Origin: Dyadobacter linearis
GTDB taxonomy: Bacteria; Bacteroidota; Bacteroidia; Cytophagales; Spirosomataceae
Length of the DNA stretch: 64,000 nt
NCBI RefSeq assembly: GCF_907165045.1
Contig: NZ_CAJRAU010000003.1
Span: 806,001 to 870,000 of the forward strand
Direction of reading: 5' to 3'
Shown here: piece by piece, positions 42,334 to 51,941 of the stretch
Layout: the number at the start of each line of letters is the position of its first letter
How positions within the stretch are numbered: position 1 is the first letter of the stretch
Notes under the pieces: generated by a model
What the model saw: only the letters and a program-made list of their open reading frames with translations
The model's database searches: none
Told to the model about the DNA's origin: nothing
Position numbers and translations under genes: made by a program

Positions 42334-44931
42334 TTATCTGATCTGCTGTCCGATAGTAAAATGGAACTGCGCGCCGCTTCGTTTATCGCTGCCCTGGATT
42401 TTGTCGAATCCATAACCCCAGTCAATACCTAAAAGTCCGAATGCTGGCATGAATATCCTCGCACCCACACCCGCCGACCTTTTCAGATCGAATGGGTTAA
42501 ACTCTTTATAAGTACCCCAGTTGTTACCACCTTCTGCAAAGCCAAGAATAAAGATCGTAGCCTGTGGATTAAGTGAAACCGGATACCGTAATTCCATCAC
42601 ATATTTGTTGTAAACGACCCCGCCACCAGATGCCGGGCGGCCATTCTGAGTAATAGGACCGACTTTTTGATCCTCATAACCGCGAAGACCGATAATGTCC
42701 TGATCTGCAAGGGAGAATGTTCCTTGTCCCGCCAATCCTGAACCACCGACTATAAACCGTCCAAATGGGCTGTAATTATCAGTTTTATCGTAGTTACCCA
42801 GGAAACCCATGTGAGCGCGGGTACTCAATACCAATTTACCTGCGATGGTCGCGTAATAGCTTGCATCGAACATCCATTTATGGTATTCAACCCAGCGGTA
42901 AGTATCTGTTTTGTCAGAAAACTCTTTTTGCCTGAAAGCCGAGTAAGGCGGAGTTACAGTGGCACTCAAAGAAATGTTACTTCCGCTTCTTGGAAATTGA
43001 AAATCACTTAATGTATTTCTTGAAATCGTAGTGTTAAAAGAAATATTGTTCGAGTTACCATTGGTGTAACCTATTCCGAAAATATCAAGATCGTCCAGGC
43101 GGTAGCGCTGGTAAGACAGCGAGTGGGTCATTACCAGGTTACGGTCCGGCTCTTTCAAACGGCGGCCGAGTGAGAATGTGATCCCGTTGTTGTAATATCC
43201 GCCGCGGTAATTGATCGTTCTTGAACCTCCGTTCAGTCCGCCGATACCATACATTGAATTCAAATCTGTAAGACGATAAACGGTACGTTGGATCGATACA
43301 CCGAAGTTGATCGGTTTTTTACCACCCAGCCACGGTTCGCTGAAAGACATCGAATAGGTCTGATATTGCTTACCATTTGCCTGAAAACGAAGTGACAGCT
43401 TCTGACCATCCCCCGAAGGAAGTGGCCGCCAGGTTTCGCGGTTCGGGATATTTTTGATGGAAAAGTTATTGAAAACCAGACCCAAAGTTCCTACAAAACC
43501 AATGTAACCTCCCCAGCCACCAGACAATTCGATCTGGTCAGATGGTTTTTCTTCTACTGTATATTCAATATCCACAGTACCATCCTGCTGATTTGGAATC
43601 GGGTTGATCTGGATTTTTTCAGGATCGAAATAACCCATCTGCGACAGCTGGCGCTGAGTATTGATAATTTCTGTCTTGCTGAATTTCTGCCCCGGCAAGG
43701 TGAAAAGCTCTCTTAATACAACACGGTCGCTTGTTTTGGTATTACCATTCAACAAGATCCTGTTGATCGTCGCCTGCTTTCCTTCAAACATCCGCAATTC
43801 TACATCGATCGAATCGCCTTCCACTGCTCTTTCAGTAGGCTCGATACGGAAATACAGGTAACCGTCGTCCATATAGATCGAACTCACGTCCTGCCCAGGT
43901 ATTCCATTTATCTTTTTATCCAGCTCCTCAGGATTGTACACATCCCCTTTTTTGATCCCAAGGCGATCGCCCAGATATTTGGAAGTATACAGGTAGTTTC
44001 CCGACCAGGTGATATCGCGATAGAAGTACTTGGTACCTTCATCGATTTTCATATCGATGCTAATGGTTTCTTCACCATTTTTAATTGTATCAAACTGGAT
44101 CGTAGCATCGCGGTAACCATTTTTACGGTAGTACGCGATCAGTTTTTCCTTGTCCTCGTCGTATTTTTTAGGAATATATTTAGATGGATTGAAGAGCCTG
44201 CCAATTCTTTTTTGCTTGGTACCCTTCATTTTCCGCTTCAATGTTTTGTCACTGATAGCCGTATTTCCTTCAATATCTATTTTCTCGATCTTAACTTTCT
44301 TGCCTTTATCGATCGTAAAATTCAAAGTAGCCTGACCGCGCGTGGAATCAGGGATTTGCAACACCTTCACTTTGGTGTAGTAAAAACCTTTGTCCATATA
44401 ATACTTCTTGATAACCAGCTGCGTGTTCTTAATCACGGTCGGCGTAATTACGCGGCCTTTTATCAGCTTCACCTTATCATTCAATGTTTCTTTTTCTCCC
44501 TTACGAATTCCGGAAAAAGATACTTTGTAAAGACGCGGACGCTCTTTAATGTGGATATTCAGCCAAACTTTATCAGCTTCGATCTTGGTATAAAGGATTT
44601 CTACATCATCCAGCGTACCAAAATCCATCATTCTTTTGATAGAGGAAGGAATAGCTGGTCCTGGCAGCCGGATCTTGTCTCCTGGCTTTAATCCGGAAAT
44701 AGAAATCATGGAATTAGGATCCAGAAACTGGGTACCTGAAACTGTCACTTCGGCAATCGTATATTCCTTTGGATTAGCTGGGTCCATGACACTTGCAGCA
44801 GGAGCGGCGGGCTTGTTGGCCCCGATACCGATCCGCTGTGCATTCACGGATACGCAAGAGCATATCAGCAGTAATGCAGTAAGACCTTTCAGATGTGCTA
44901 GTGATTTATTCAAATTGGTAAGAAGGTTCAT
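42334..44931 (-). CDS. bamA: Outer-membrane protein assembly factor BamA
   Basis: Core of the machine that inserts beta-barrel proteins. 865 residues: signal peptide 1-31; five POTRA domains about 55-440 (EYTIAEVTVSGTQFLDPNSM, VKIEKIDIEGNTAISDKTLK, ATINRILLNGNTKTSDRVVL); then a 16-strand barrel with VGGSGLAGQGTFSLADQDII and IGLRGYE, the family's L6-type RGYE signature. The last residues are GQQIR; Bacteroidetes BamA need not end in Phe/Trp. Between uppS (6-base gap) and two skp genes. Confidence 0.96.
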   Translation of the reverse strand: MNLLTNLNKSLAHLKGLTALLLICSCVSVNAQRIGIGANKPAAPAASVMDPANPKEYTIAEVTVSGTQFLDPNSMISISGLKPGDKIRLPGPAIPSSIKRMMDFGTLDDVEILYTKIEADKVWLNIHIKERPRLYKVSFSGIRKGEKETLNDKVKLIKGRVITPTVIKNTQLVIKKYYMDKGFYYTKVKVLQIPDSTRGQATLNFTIDKGKKVKIEKIDIEGNTAISDKTLKRKMKGTKQKRIGRLFNPSKYIPKKYDEDKEKLIAYYRKNGYRDATIQFDTIKNGEETISIDMKIDEGTKYFYRDITWSGNYLYTSKYLGDRLGIKKGDVYNPEELDKKINGIPGQDVSSIYMDDGYLYFRIEPTERAVEGDSIDVELRMFEGKQATINRILLNGNTKTSDRVVLRELFTLPGQKFSKTEIINTQRQLSQMGYFDPEKIQINPIPNQQDGTVDIEYTVEEKPSDQIELSGGWGGYIGFVGTLGLVFNNFSIKNIPNRETWRPLPSGDGQKLSLRFQANGKQYQTYSMSFSEPWLGGKKPINFGVSIQRTVYRLTDLNSMYGIGGLNGGSRTINYRGGYYNNGITFSLGRRLKEPDRNLVMTHSLSYQRYRLDDLDIFGIGYTNGNSNNISFNTTISRNTLSDFQFPRSGSNISLSATVTPPYSAFRQKEFSDKTDTYRWVEYHKWMFDASYYATIAGKLVLSTRAHMGFLGNYDKTDNYSPFGRFIVGGSGLAGQGTFSLADQDIIGLRGYEDQKVGPITQNGRPASGGGVVYNKYVMELRYPVSLNPQATIFILGFAEGGNNWGTYKEFNPFDLKRSAGVGARIFMPAFGLLGIDWGYGFDKIQGSDKRSGAQFHFTIGQQIR

Positions 44932-44937
44932 ATTGTT

Positions 44938-45690
44938 CTACTTAGCACTATTCGCTTTAATTTGTTCGCCTGTTTTTCCAAATCTTCGTTCCCTGTTCTG
45001 ATAGGAAAGAATCGCCTCATATAAATGCTCCCGACGGAAATCAGGCCAAAAAAGATCTTCATAAAAATACAACTCAGAGTACGCCAGTTGCCACAAAAGG
45101 AAATTACTGATCCGATGATCACCGCCAGTGCGCAGCATCAGGTCCACTTCCGGTCTGTTGCCGGTAGCGAGTTTAGACGAAAGTAGCTCTTCGCTGATCT
45201 CACCGGGAGTCAAAACGCCGTTTCGAATATCCTCTGCGATTTTTCTGGTTGCCTGGGTAATGTCCCATTTGCCGCTGTATCCCAAAGCCAGGATCAGATT
45301 GAGGCCGGTATTGTCACGCGTGGCTTCAATTGCTTGTGCAAGCTGCCGCTGGCAACTTCTTGGCAGGCTTTCCGTATCTCCGATCGTGTCCAGTTTGACG
45401 TTATTCTTTTGCATGGTAGGAAGCTCGTTTCCAATAGATTGGACCAGCAATTCCATCAAAGCCCTGACTTCAAACTCAGGCCGGGCCCAGTTTTCAGTGG
45501 AGAATGCATAGAGTGTCAAACACGACACACCCAGTTCAGCACAGCCTTCCGTCACTTCCCTAACTGCCTTAATTGCATTGCGATGGCCAAAAACCCGAGC
45601 TGCGCCCTGGTTTTGAGCCCACCTTCCGTTACCGTCCATGATAACGGCGATGTGCTTCGGCAGATTGCCCGCATCAATGAGCTCCTTCAT
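44938..45690 (-). CDS. uppS: Isoprenyl transferase (undecaprenyl diphosphate synthase)
   Basis: Makes the C55 lipid carrier for peptidoglycan and surface polysaccharides from FPP and IPP. Catalytic Asp19 in VIMDGNGRWA, then FGHRNAIKAVREV, LYAFSTENWARP at 61-72, RTGGDHRISNFLLWQLAYSE near 199 and LFWPDFR. 250 residues, usual length. It heads the operon with bamA and skp, linking lipid carrier and outer-membrane assembly. Confidence 0.96.
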   Translation of the reverse strand: MKELIDAGNLPKHIAVIMDGNGRWAQNQGAARVFGHRNAIKAVREVTEGCAELGVSCLTLYAFSTENWARPEFEVRALMELLVQSIGNELPTMQKNNVKLDTIGDTESLPRSCQRQLAQAIEATRDNTGLNLILALGYSGKWDITQATRKIAEDIRNGVLTPGEISEELLSSKLATGNRPEVDLMLRTGGDHRISNFLLWQLAYSELYFYEDLFWPDFRREHLYEAILSYQNRERRFGKTGEQIKANSAK

Positions 45691-46010
45691 TACTCCTGAC
45701 TCCCTTTAACCTTTTTTAACAAAACAAATGACGAATATCAAAGGATTTATCAATTAGGGCCAAAAAATCACACTGCTCAGCTTTTCAGGAATCACTTAAT
45801 CAATTACCTGTACGCTGAGCAAGACGTTTTTGTGCCGAAATTCAAAAAAAAATCTTATTTGATAATAAACTGCTTTACAATAAACCTACTGGTGAACAGG
45901 AGATTACATTCTTAAAATTATATCGGGATTGTAAACAGGGGCGCAATTTAGGAATAAGTATTGCCTCTACAAAATGAATAATTCTTAATCCCGGCGTGAA
46001 GACCAGCCAG
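45691..46010. other. Intergenic region between the LytTR regulator and uppS
   Basis: 320 AT-rich bases without a credible ORF. It should hold the uppS operon promoter, but I find no clear TAnnTTTG on the minus strand. One inverted repeat is visible: GCTCAGC at 45775 with GCTGAGC at 45814 and inner CAGG/CCTG pairing; on minus it is followed within ten bases by TTTTTT, so it may be a distal terminator of the kinase/regulator operon. Nothing else recognised. Confidence 0.4.
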
Positions 46011-46793
46011 TTAATTATCAAGAAGATGACGTATAGTATCAGCATAAGTACTGCCGCTTGTTACCTGTGAAGCCTTGCGGTCACGCAGTACGATCACGTA
46101 CTTTCCATTGAAATGCTTCTGGATCTCCTTAATGTGATGGGAGTTGACAATACCTCCCCTGCTGATACGCAGATAATGCTTGGGGAGCTTTTCTTCGAGC
46201 GAAGTTAAGGTATAGTTCAGCAGGTATTTTTGTCCGTCGAGGGTATTCAGGAATACATATTTCTCCTCTGCTTCAAAATGCGTGATATCTGTCATCGGTA
46301 TCAGCAAGATTTTGTCGCCTGATTTGACAGACAGTGAGAATATCTCCTTTTTAGGTTTCATTTCTTCCAGTAAGCGCAGCAGGTTTTCGGAATACGGATT
46401 TACAGTTCCCACACTGCTTGCACCCGCATTTGCCAGATTCCGGATCTTCTCAATTGTTTTCAGCAGCCGGTCATTTTCAACCGGTTTTAAGAGGTAATCG
46501 ACAGAATTTTCTTCAAAAGCCCGGATCGCATATTGATCGTAAGCTGTCGAAAAAACCACCAGCGGCATTCTGGTAAGCTTTGAAAGCATTTCAAAACCAT
46601 TCAGCAGGGGCATTTCAATATCCAGAAAAATGACGTCCGGGCAATGCTTATTAATTTCGATCAGACCTTCCGCTCCGTTTTTTGCTTCGGAAATAATTGA
46701 AAACACTTCTGAATGCTTTTCGAGCAATCTTCTCAACCGGCTCAATGCAAGTGGTTCGTCGTCTATTAATATCGTTTTAAGCGGGAACTGCAT
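46011..46793 (-). CDS. LytTR-family response regulator
   Basis: Two-component regulator of 260 residues. Receiver domain about 6-125 with acidic pocket IDDEP, phospho-acceptor Asp58 in VIFLDIEMPLLNG, and switch TAYDQYA and LLKPVE. LytTR DNA-binding domain about 155-258 (GDKILLIPMTDITHFEAEEK, then HYLRISRGGIVNSHHIKEIQ). It overlaps the kinase gene by 17 bases, so they form one unit. Targets unknown; the TonB receptor operon it belongs to is a natural candidate. Confidence 0.94.
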   Translation of the reverse strand: MQFPLKTILIDDEPLALSRLRRLLEKHSEVFSIISEAKNGAEGLIEINKHCPDVIFLDIEMPLLNGFEMLSKLTRMPLVVFSTAYDQYAIRAFEENSVDYLLKPVENDRLLKTIEKIRNLANAGASSVGTVNPYSENLLRLLEEMKPKKEIFSLSVKSGDKILLIPMTDITHFEAEEKYVFLNTLDGQKYLLNYTLTSLEEKLPKHYLRISRGGIVNSHHIKEIQKHFNGKYVIVLRDRKASQVTSGSTYADTIRHLLDN

Positions 46794-48225
46794 GACTGAA
46801 ATTTTGATGTTGACCTATTACTGATTTTTGGATCGCGATATTGACGGTTTTCCTGGGTTCATTGTGCAGTTCCAGCCTGGCGTCATCGCCGTAAAGCAGC
46901 TTTAATTTATCCTGAATACTTCTGATCCCGTAGCCGGCCCCCATCGTTTCGGGAAACGCCGGACCATTATCGTGGACACAAAGGTGCAGCCAGGAATCTT
47001 CCTCGTAAATCCTTACCACAATATTCCCTTCCTCGGCCATGCGAGAAATACCATGTTTGATCGCGTTTTCGACAATTGGCTGCAAGATAAATTTTGGCAC
47101 CTGCAATTGTCGCAAACCATCGTCCATTACTTCAACACTAAACCTCAATCTGTCTCCAAACCGCACTTTCTCAACCTGCAAGTACGTTTCCACCATTTCA
47201 AGCTCATTCTCAATGGTATCGAAATAATCGTTCGTTTTCCGGCCGGTCGTGTATCTGAACAATTTCGAAAGCAGCAATGTCATTTCCTCCGCTTTGTCTG
47301 GATCTTCATGTACGAGGCTGGCAATGCTATTCAGTGAGTTATACAGAAAATGGGGATTAATGCGCGCCTGCAATGCGTCGAGCTCTGCCCTCGTTTTTAG
47401 TTTTTCAAGATTCAGTAACTGGTATTCCTGGTCGGATATCTTGCGTGAAAGCTGCTGGCCTTCCCTTCTCAGATAATAAAATGCATTGGCCACCAAAATC
47501 GGCCCCCACATATACCAGTACCAGGGCGCATTTTGCGCAGCTTCTTCCGGGTACCGGCTGCCGTATTCCAGCAGGATATCAGTGCCGAAATACGAAAAGA
47601 AAATGATCCCAAACAGGTTGTTTGCGATGACAATCGCGATGGTCAGGATCAGATGTTTCAGCCAAAGCTTTTTAAGAAAAACATCCATCATCTGAACCAG
47701 CCCCTGCGTGAGCAGGATCGTCAAAATGCCCGAAAGAACGCCATTCAATACCAGAAACTGATACAAACTGACTCTGATCGGTTCATTGGTATAGAAGATC
47801 TCGGCAGTAAAATAAACGATCGCATTCACGCCGTACAGCAGCAGCGCGCCGAGCAGAACCGCTACCAGCGTCCCGATCCAGCCCTGATTTTGCACTATTC
47901 CGATCAAACTCACATCCTGCCAGCGAAACGACCGTTCATTGGAAGTATAACTAAAATTGGCGCCTTCCACTTTCGCGCCCGTCAGGTCCACATCCGAGAG
48001 ACTGCTGAAACTAAGGTCTGCATTCGTCAGGTCAGAATTCCGAAAAGTTGTCCGGTCGAGCGACGAAAAACGCAGTCTCGCATTCCGCAAATTGGCACCG
48101 TCGAAGTTTGTATCCTTTAAGCTGGAAAAGCTGAAATCGGCGTTTTCCAGGTTCATATTACTAAAATCCCTCCCGTCGAGCGAGGAAGCCTGCATTTGTA
48201 ATGGTTTCACTTCACGGTCATTCAT
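46777..48225 (-). CDS. LytS-type sensor histidine kinase with N-terminal pentapeptide-repeat domain
   Basis: 482 residues. About 12-98 is a pentapeptide-repeat helix; ADFSFSSL (29), ARLRFSSL (49), ADLSFSSL (69) and ANFSYTS (89) recur exactly every 20 residues, one helix turn each. Four membrane segments follow (about 115-140, 153-178, 188-213, 237-252). The His_kinase domain has H292 in ARINPHFLYNSLNS, then an ATPase with QPIVENAIKHG and GYGIRSI. A pentapeptide domain ahead of such a kinase is unusual; it could be a cytoplasmic interaction surface. In an operon with a TonB receptor, a helical-repeat protein and its regulator. Confidence 0.92.
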   Translation of the reverse strand: MNDREVKPLQMQASSLDGRDFSNMNLENADFSFSSLKDTNFDGANLRNARLRFSSLDRTTFRNSDLTNADLSFSSLSDVDLTGAKVEGANFSYTSNERSFRWQDVSLIGIVQNQGWIGTLVAVLLGALLLYGVNAIVYFTAEIFYTNEPIRVSLYQFLVLNGVLSGILTILLTQGLVQMMDVFLKKLWLKHLILTIAIVIANNLFGIIFFSYFGTDILLEYGSRYPEEAAQNAPWYWYMWGPILVANAFYYLRREGQQLSRKISDQEYQLLNLEKLKTRAELDALQARINPHFLYNSLNSIASLVHEDPDKAEEMTLLLSKLFRYTTGRKTNDYFDTIENELEMVETYLQVEKVRFGDRLRFSVEVMDDGLRQLQVPKFILQPIVENAIKHGISRMAEEGNIVVRIYEEDSWLHLCVHDNGPAFPETMGAGYGIRSIQDKLKLLYGDDARLELHNEPRKTVNIAIQKSVIGQHQNFSHAVPA

Positions 48226-48240
48226 CTTGCGTCAGTCATC

Positions 48241-48897
48241 TCAGTTAGTTTGTGAAAGCATCCAGTCGGTTTCCATTTTGCCCCAGTCTGGGTGAATACC
48301 GGATTCGGGTTTAAAAGTCTCAAATTTTTGTTTTGCTTTTTCAAGCAAAGGTTTGGCTGCCTTTTTCCCGCCGCCAAACTCCTCGGGCGTAAAGAATGCG
48401 CTGCTTCCTTCCAGGTAATATATCCTCGGGTTTTCTGCATTCAATGCTTTCGCTGCCGCCAGATGCTCGGTAAACCTGGCACCATCGTTCTCCCAGCGGT
48501 TCATCGGATCGGCTGCCAGGTGGATTTGCGCCTGATAAGCCCTCAACACCAGCAATTCGTCATTCGGCTTTCCCAAAATACCCTCCGCATCTTTCAATAA
48601 GACATTTGCTTTATCGAGATACTGATCTTTTTCGGTCAGGGTAGCTCCCGCAAAACCGAGCATTACATTGCAAAAAGCCGCATGATATTTTGGGAGCCAC
48701 TCTTTTGGTTCAGCTGCCGCTATTCTTTCAAACTTATTGGAAATATCAACAAGCGCTTTCACATCAGGTTTCGCCCGGTCGAGGTTATTGAAGGCCTGGA
48801 TATTCTCGGTCATGGCCGCAGTATACTTTTCATTTTGCGCAAAAAGCATGCAAACTGAGCAGCTGAATGCGATTACGGTCGTCAATAGTCTTTTCAT
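48241..48897 (-). CDS. Secreted TPR-like helical protein
   Basis: The ATG at 48897 gives MKRLLTTVIAFSCSVCMLFAQ, a signal peptide, and 218 residues; the frame from 48939 overlaps the receptor gene and lacks a proper start. The mature part is helical with TPR-like spacing (YHAAFCNVMLGFAG, VLRAYQAQIHLAA, RIYYLEGSSAFF). Similar small secreted proteins occur beside TonB receptors and LytTR systems in Bacteroidetes. It is between the receptor and kinase genes, 15 bases from the latter. Possibly relays receptor state; that is inference. Confidence 0.78.
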   Translation of the reverse strand: MKRLLTTVIAFSCSVCMLFAQNEKYTAAMTENIQAFNNLDRAKPDVKALVDISNKFERIAAAEPKEWLPKYHAAFCNVMLGFAGATLTEKDQYLDKANVLLKDAEGILGKPNDELLVLRAYQAQIHLAADPMNRWENDGARFTEHLAAAKALNAENPRIYYLEGSSAFFTPEEFGGGKKAAKPLLEKAKQKFETFKPESGIHPDWGKMETDWMLSQTN

Positions 48898-48928
48898 ATT
48901 GTTTAAATTGAGTTTATAGAAATACCTT

Positions 48929-51088
48929 TTAAAAATCATCTTTGTCCACTTTGGCCTTCTTCGAAAGCATGATCTGCATTCCTACAAAAAAGCTCCGGTA
49001 ACTCTGCGGTCCGACTGCATATCTCGTTTTACCGTCGGGTGTGTATCGATACGTGAATATGTTCTTGGTATTCAATACATTATCAACAGTCGCATAGAAT
49101 ATTACCAGGTTACCTTTAATGCTTTGCAGCTTACTGGCCTGAATGCTCACATTGTGGACAGCCGGTGTTTTATCGCCAAGGAAAACTTCGCTATTGGGAT
49201 TATAATAGGGGCGGCCGCTTGTGAATGCATAAGTAGCGCTCAGGTTCGTTTTGATTTTTTCAAACCACTTTTTGGTGATCAGGCTGATATTGTGATTGGA
49301 GATAAATGTCGGGGTCGCTGCCTGTTCAAATTGCTGGAACAGCCGCTCGGAATCTACAAAGCTGTAAGTAATCCAGTAATCGAAGTTTTTGACCGATTTC
49401 TGATCGCGCCAGAAAAAGTCGAAACCGCTTGCATAACCTTTGCCGCCGTTATTGGTCGCCCCCCAGGGAAAACGGTAGGGATCGGCATTGAAACGCTGGC
49501 CGGTAAACTCCCGCACAAGCTGCGCGTAGTTCTTATAAAACGTCTCAACCCGAAAGGTCCGCTGGTTTTTGATGATCTGGAAGTTCAGAATCAGGTGGTC
49601 GGCGCGCTCGTAGGTCAGTGACTTGTTGGTGTATAAATATCGGTAATCGGGGTTTTGGTAAAATTGCCCGGCCGCAAGTGAGACCTGACTGTACTTTCCT
49701 GTTTTATATGCAAAAGAAAGCCGGGGCGCCAGATTAAACCTCCCGATCACAGAACTGTATTCGCTCCGTATTCCAATGCGGCCAGCCAGTTGCCTCGTCA
49801 CATATATTTCAGATTCGATAAATGCAGCTGCATATCTGTCTTTTAAACTGAATAATTCACCATCTACTCCATTTTTGAGATGAATAGCATGCGCCTCCGC
49901 GCCGAAGAGTAAAGTATTGTTGCCGGAAAATAATCGACTCAAAACCAGTCTCGCCTGTGTACGTTCGTCGAAACGATCAAAATTGACACCGTCAAAACGC
50001 ATATCGTCTTTATTCCGGCTATAAGAAAAACCAGAATTCAGCGTCCACAATTCGTCTTTCCACGAATCTGTATAAGTGCTGGTTGCGAATGCATTCCGGT
50101 TTTTAAGATTGAGGTTCACGCTGCCCGATTCGCTGGAAGGATCTTTGGAGTTCATGCTCAAATGACTGTCAGAATACATTCCGTACACTTTCAATACCCC
50201 GTTTTTGGTAGGCTTCCAGCGATAGGTAAGAGAAGAACCTTTAAACTCAGGCTCGTGCAGCCAGTCTACATTTTGTTTGACCAACTTAAAAAGCGGCCGC
50301 AGATTTCCGTAATAAGCCACCGCCGAAACGGACTGATTTTTAGTAGCATGATCGTAGTTCAACCCTGCATTCGCCAGATTCAGACTGATACCCAGACCAT
50401 TGGTACTAGCTTTGTCGGTAGTATTGAGCAGCAAAACGGAAGAAAGCGCCTGCCCATATTGCGCGGAATAGCCGCCGGTACTGAAAGAAGTTCCCTTAAA
50501 CATAAAAGGATTGAACCTGCCCCGCTGCTGCACGTCCGGTAGCGAGCTGAAAAACGGGTTCTGGACGATCATTCCGTCAATAACGATCTTCGTTTCCTGT
50601 CCCGACCCGCCTCTTACAAAAAGCCCCTCCTGCTCCCCTACCCTTTGCGCGCCGGGCAAAAACTGCATAGCGCCGGTAATATCGGCGGCGGCTCCTGCGG
50701 TGGTAACAATGTCCAGCGGTTTCAGCATCGCCATTCTCTTTTCGTCCGAAGCCTCGAATGCGCCGGCTGTAATTACCACCGTATTCAACTCGTTGGCCAG
50801 CTCAGTTAGTTTGATTTGAAGGTCAGCAGCATTTGGTGTAAGGCTTATTTTTTTCTCAAAAAGCTCAAACCCGACATAAGTAGCGGCAAGCGTGGCGGTA
50901 TCCTTTTCGGAAGTAGTAAAAGTGAATGCCCCGCCGGCACCTGTGGTGGTACCATCATAAGTACCTTTCAAAAAAACGTTGGCACCTGGCAGCCCGGCGC
51001 CTTTATGATCGGTAACCCTGCCTTTGACCACATGCTGCGCATGCGCAAAAGTGGAGATACACAAAAGTGAAAAGTAAAAAAGCTTCAT
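48929..51088 (-). CDS. TonB-dependent receptor with carboxypeptidase-like N-terminal domain
   Basis: 719-residue outer-membrane receptor. Signal peptide 1-17; CarboxypepD_reg-like domain about 20-95 (VVKGRVTDHKGAGLPGANVF); plug about 100-230 with EGLFVRGGSGQETKIVIDGM; barrel to a C-terminal phenylalanine after a charged KKAKVDKDDF end. No SusD or STN domain. It leads an operon with a secreted helical protein, a pentapeptide-repeat kinase and a LytTR regulator, so uptake and signalling are genetically tied. Confidence 0.9.
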   Translation of the reverse strand: MKLFYFSLLCISTFAHAQHVVKGRVTDHKGAGLPGANVFLKGTYDGTTTGAGGAFTFTTSEKDTATLAATYVGFELFEKKISLTPNAADLQIKLTELANELNTVVITAGAFEASDEKRMAMLKPLDIVTTAGAAADITGAMQFLPGAQRVGEQEGLFVRGGSGQETKIVIDGMIVQNPFFSSLPDVQQRGRFNPFMFKGTSFSTGGYSAQYGQALSSVLLLNTTDKASTNGLGISLNLANAGLNYDHATKNQSVSAVAYYGNLRPLFKLVKQNVDWLHEPEFKGSSLTYRWKPTKNGVLKVYGMYSDSHLSMNSKDPSSESGSVNLNLKNRNAFATSTYTDSWKDELWTLNSGFSYSRNKDDMRFDGVNFDRFDERTQARLVLSRLFSGNNTLLFGAEAHAIHLKNGVDGELFSLKDRYAAAFIESEIYVTRQLAGRIGIRSEYSSVIGRFNLAPRLSFAYKTGKYSQVSLAAGQFYQNPDYRYLYTNKSLTYERADHLILNFQIIKNQRTFRVETFYKNYAQLVREFTGQRFNADPYRFPWGATNNGGKGYASGFDFFWRDQKSVKNFDYWITYSFVDSERLFQQFEQAATPTFISNHNISLITKKWFEKIKTNLSATYAFTSGRPYYNPNSEVFLGDKTPAVHNVSIQASKLQSIKGNLVIFYATVDNVLNTKNIFTYRYTPDGKTRYAVGPQSYRSFFVGMQIMLSKKAKVDKDDF

Positions 51089-51112
51089 GGCTGACAGATC
51101 GTGTTATTGACA

Positions 51113-51120
51113 CAAATCTA
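51113..51120 (-). promoter_or_regulatory. -7 promoter box for the receptor-kinase-regulator operon
   Basis: Minus-strand TAGATTTG matches TAnnTTTG and would start transcription about 18 bases before the receptor ATG. No -33 TTG at the expected spacing. Confidence 0.5.
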
Positions 51121-51211
51121 TCTTCCATGAAGCCTTTCAGTAATTGATTTCCGACGAACCACCGTTTTCAGCGGGATGAATGCGTCAGAGATCGTAGTAA
51201 ATGAGAAGTGC

Positions 51212-51847
51212 TTACAGCTCTTCCAGCATAATATTCTTCCAGCGAACTTTAATGCCGCCGCCGTCGTGGATCTGCAATGCGATCGAACCGTTTGCCGCAC
51301 CGATCTTCGCGTCGTCGAAATCGACCATTGCATTACCGTTCAGCCAGGTTTGTACTTTGTCTCCTACTGCCTTAATACGCAAAGTGTTCCATTCGCCCAT
51401 TTTCAGAAATCCTTCTTTTTCCTCCGGGATCTGAACAAGCCAGTTGCGGCCGTACGATTCGTAGATACCGCCTGTATCATGGTTTGGCGGAGCAACTTCA
51501 ACCTGCCAGCCGGATACTTTGGTACCATCAACGGTCGAGCGGAAGAATACGCCGCTGTTGCCGTTTGCCTCCTGCTTGAATTGCAGGGACAGATCGAAAT
51601 TCTTGTAAAACTTGTCGGTGGTCAGGTAACCATATTGCTTGTCAGGCCCGCTTTCGCAGATCAGCTCTCCTTTTTCAACGTACCATTTCTCTGTACCATT
51701 GATTTTCCAGCCGCTTAAATCTTTTCCATTAAATAGCTTAACAGGCTTTTTTACCTGCGGGTCACCGTTTTCACGGGTCGCCAGAAACGCGGAATTCACG
51801 AACAGAATGGCGCAGCAAATGAGAAGCAGTTGTCTTGTTTTTAACAT
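51212..51847 (-). CDS. Secreted DUF1080 protein (3-keto-disaccharide hydrolase fold)
   Basis: 211 residues with a signal peptide 1-22 (LLLICCAILFVNSAFLA) and a laminin-G/concanavalin-like DUF1080 domain: VKLFNGKDLSGWKINGTEKW at 36-55, ELICESGPDKQYGYLTTDKF and NGNSGVFFRSTV near 95. DUF1080 proteins include periplasmic hydrolases of 3-keto-glycosides in Bacteroidetes and often occur with secreted Gfo/Idh/MocA dehydrogenases, as at 16.9 kb, though here 33 kb apart. It stands alone. Confidence 0.88.
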   Translation of the reverse strand: MLKTRQLLLICCAILFVNSAFLATRENGDPQVKKPVKLFNGKDLSGWKINGTEKWYVEKGELICESGPDKQYGYLTTDKFYKNFDLSLQFKQEANGNSGVFFRSTVDGTKVSGWQVEVAPPNHDTGGIYESYGRNWLVQIPEEKEGFLKMGEWNTLRIKAVGDKVQTWLNGNAMVDFDDAKIGAANGSIALQIHDGGGIKVRWKNIMLEEL

Positions 51848-51941
51848 TTTGGTTTGGGGATTAGGATTAAAAAATTGGCGGCAAAATGCAGTTAAAATAC
51901 ATTTTCCATTAGTTTTACAAAAAATAACTATTTGGAAAGCT

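Noticed and set aside
47533-48120. A 195-residue plus-strand open frame opposite the pentapeptide kinase
   Set aside because: Produced by the regular repeat codons of the kinase gene; no start signal or domain.
51639-51941. An upstream extension of the fasciclin gene
   Set aside because: It is antisense to the DUF1080 gene; a lipoprotein signal peptide starts precisely at the ATG at 51942.
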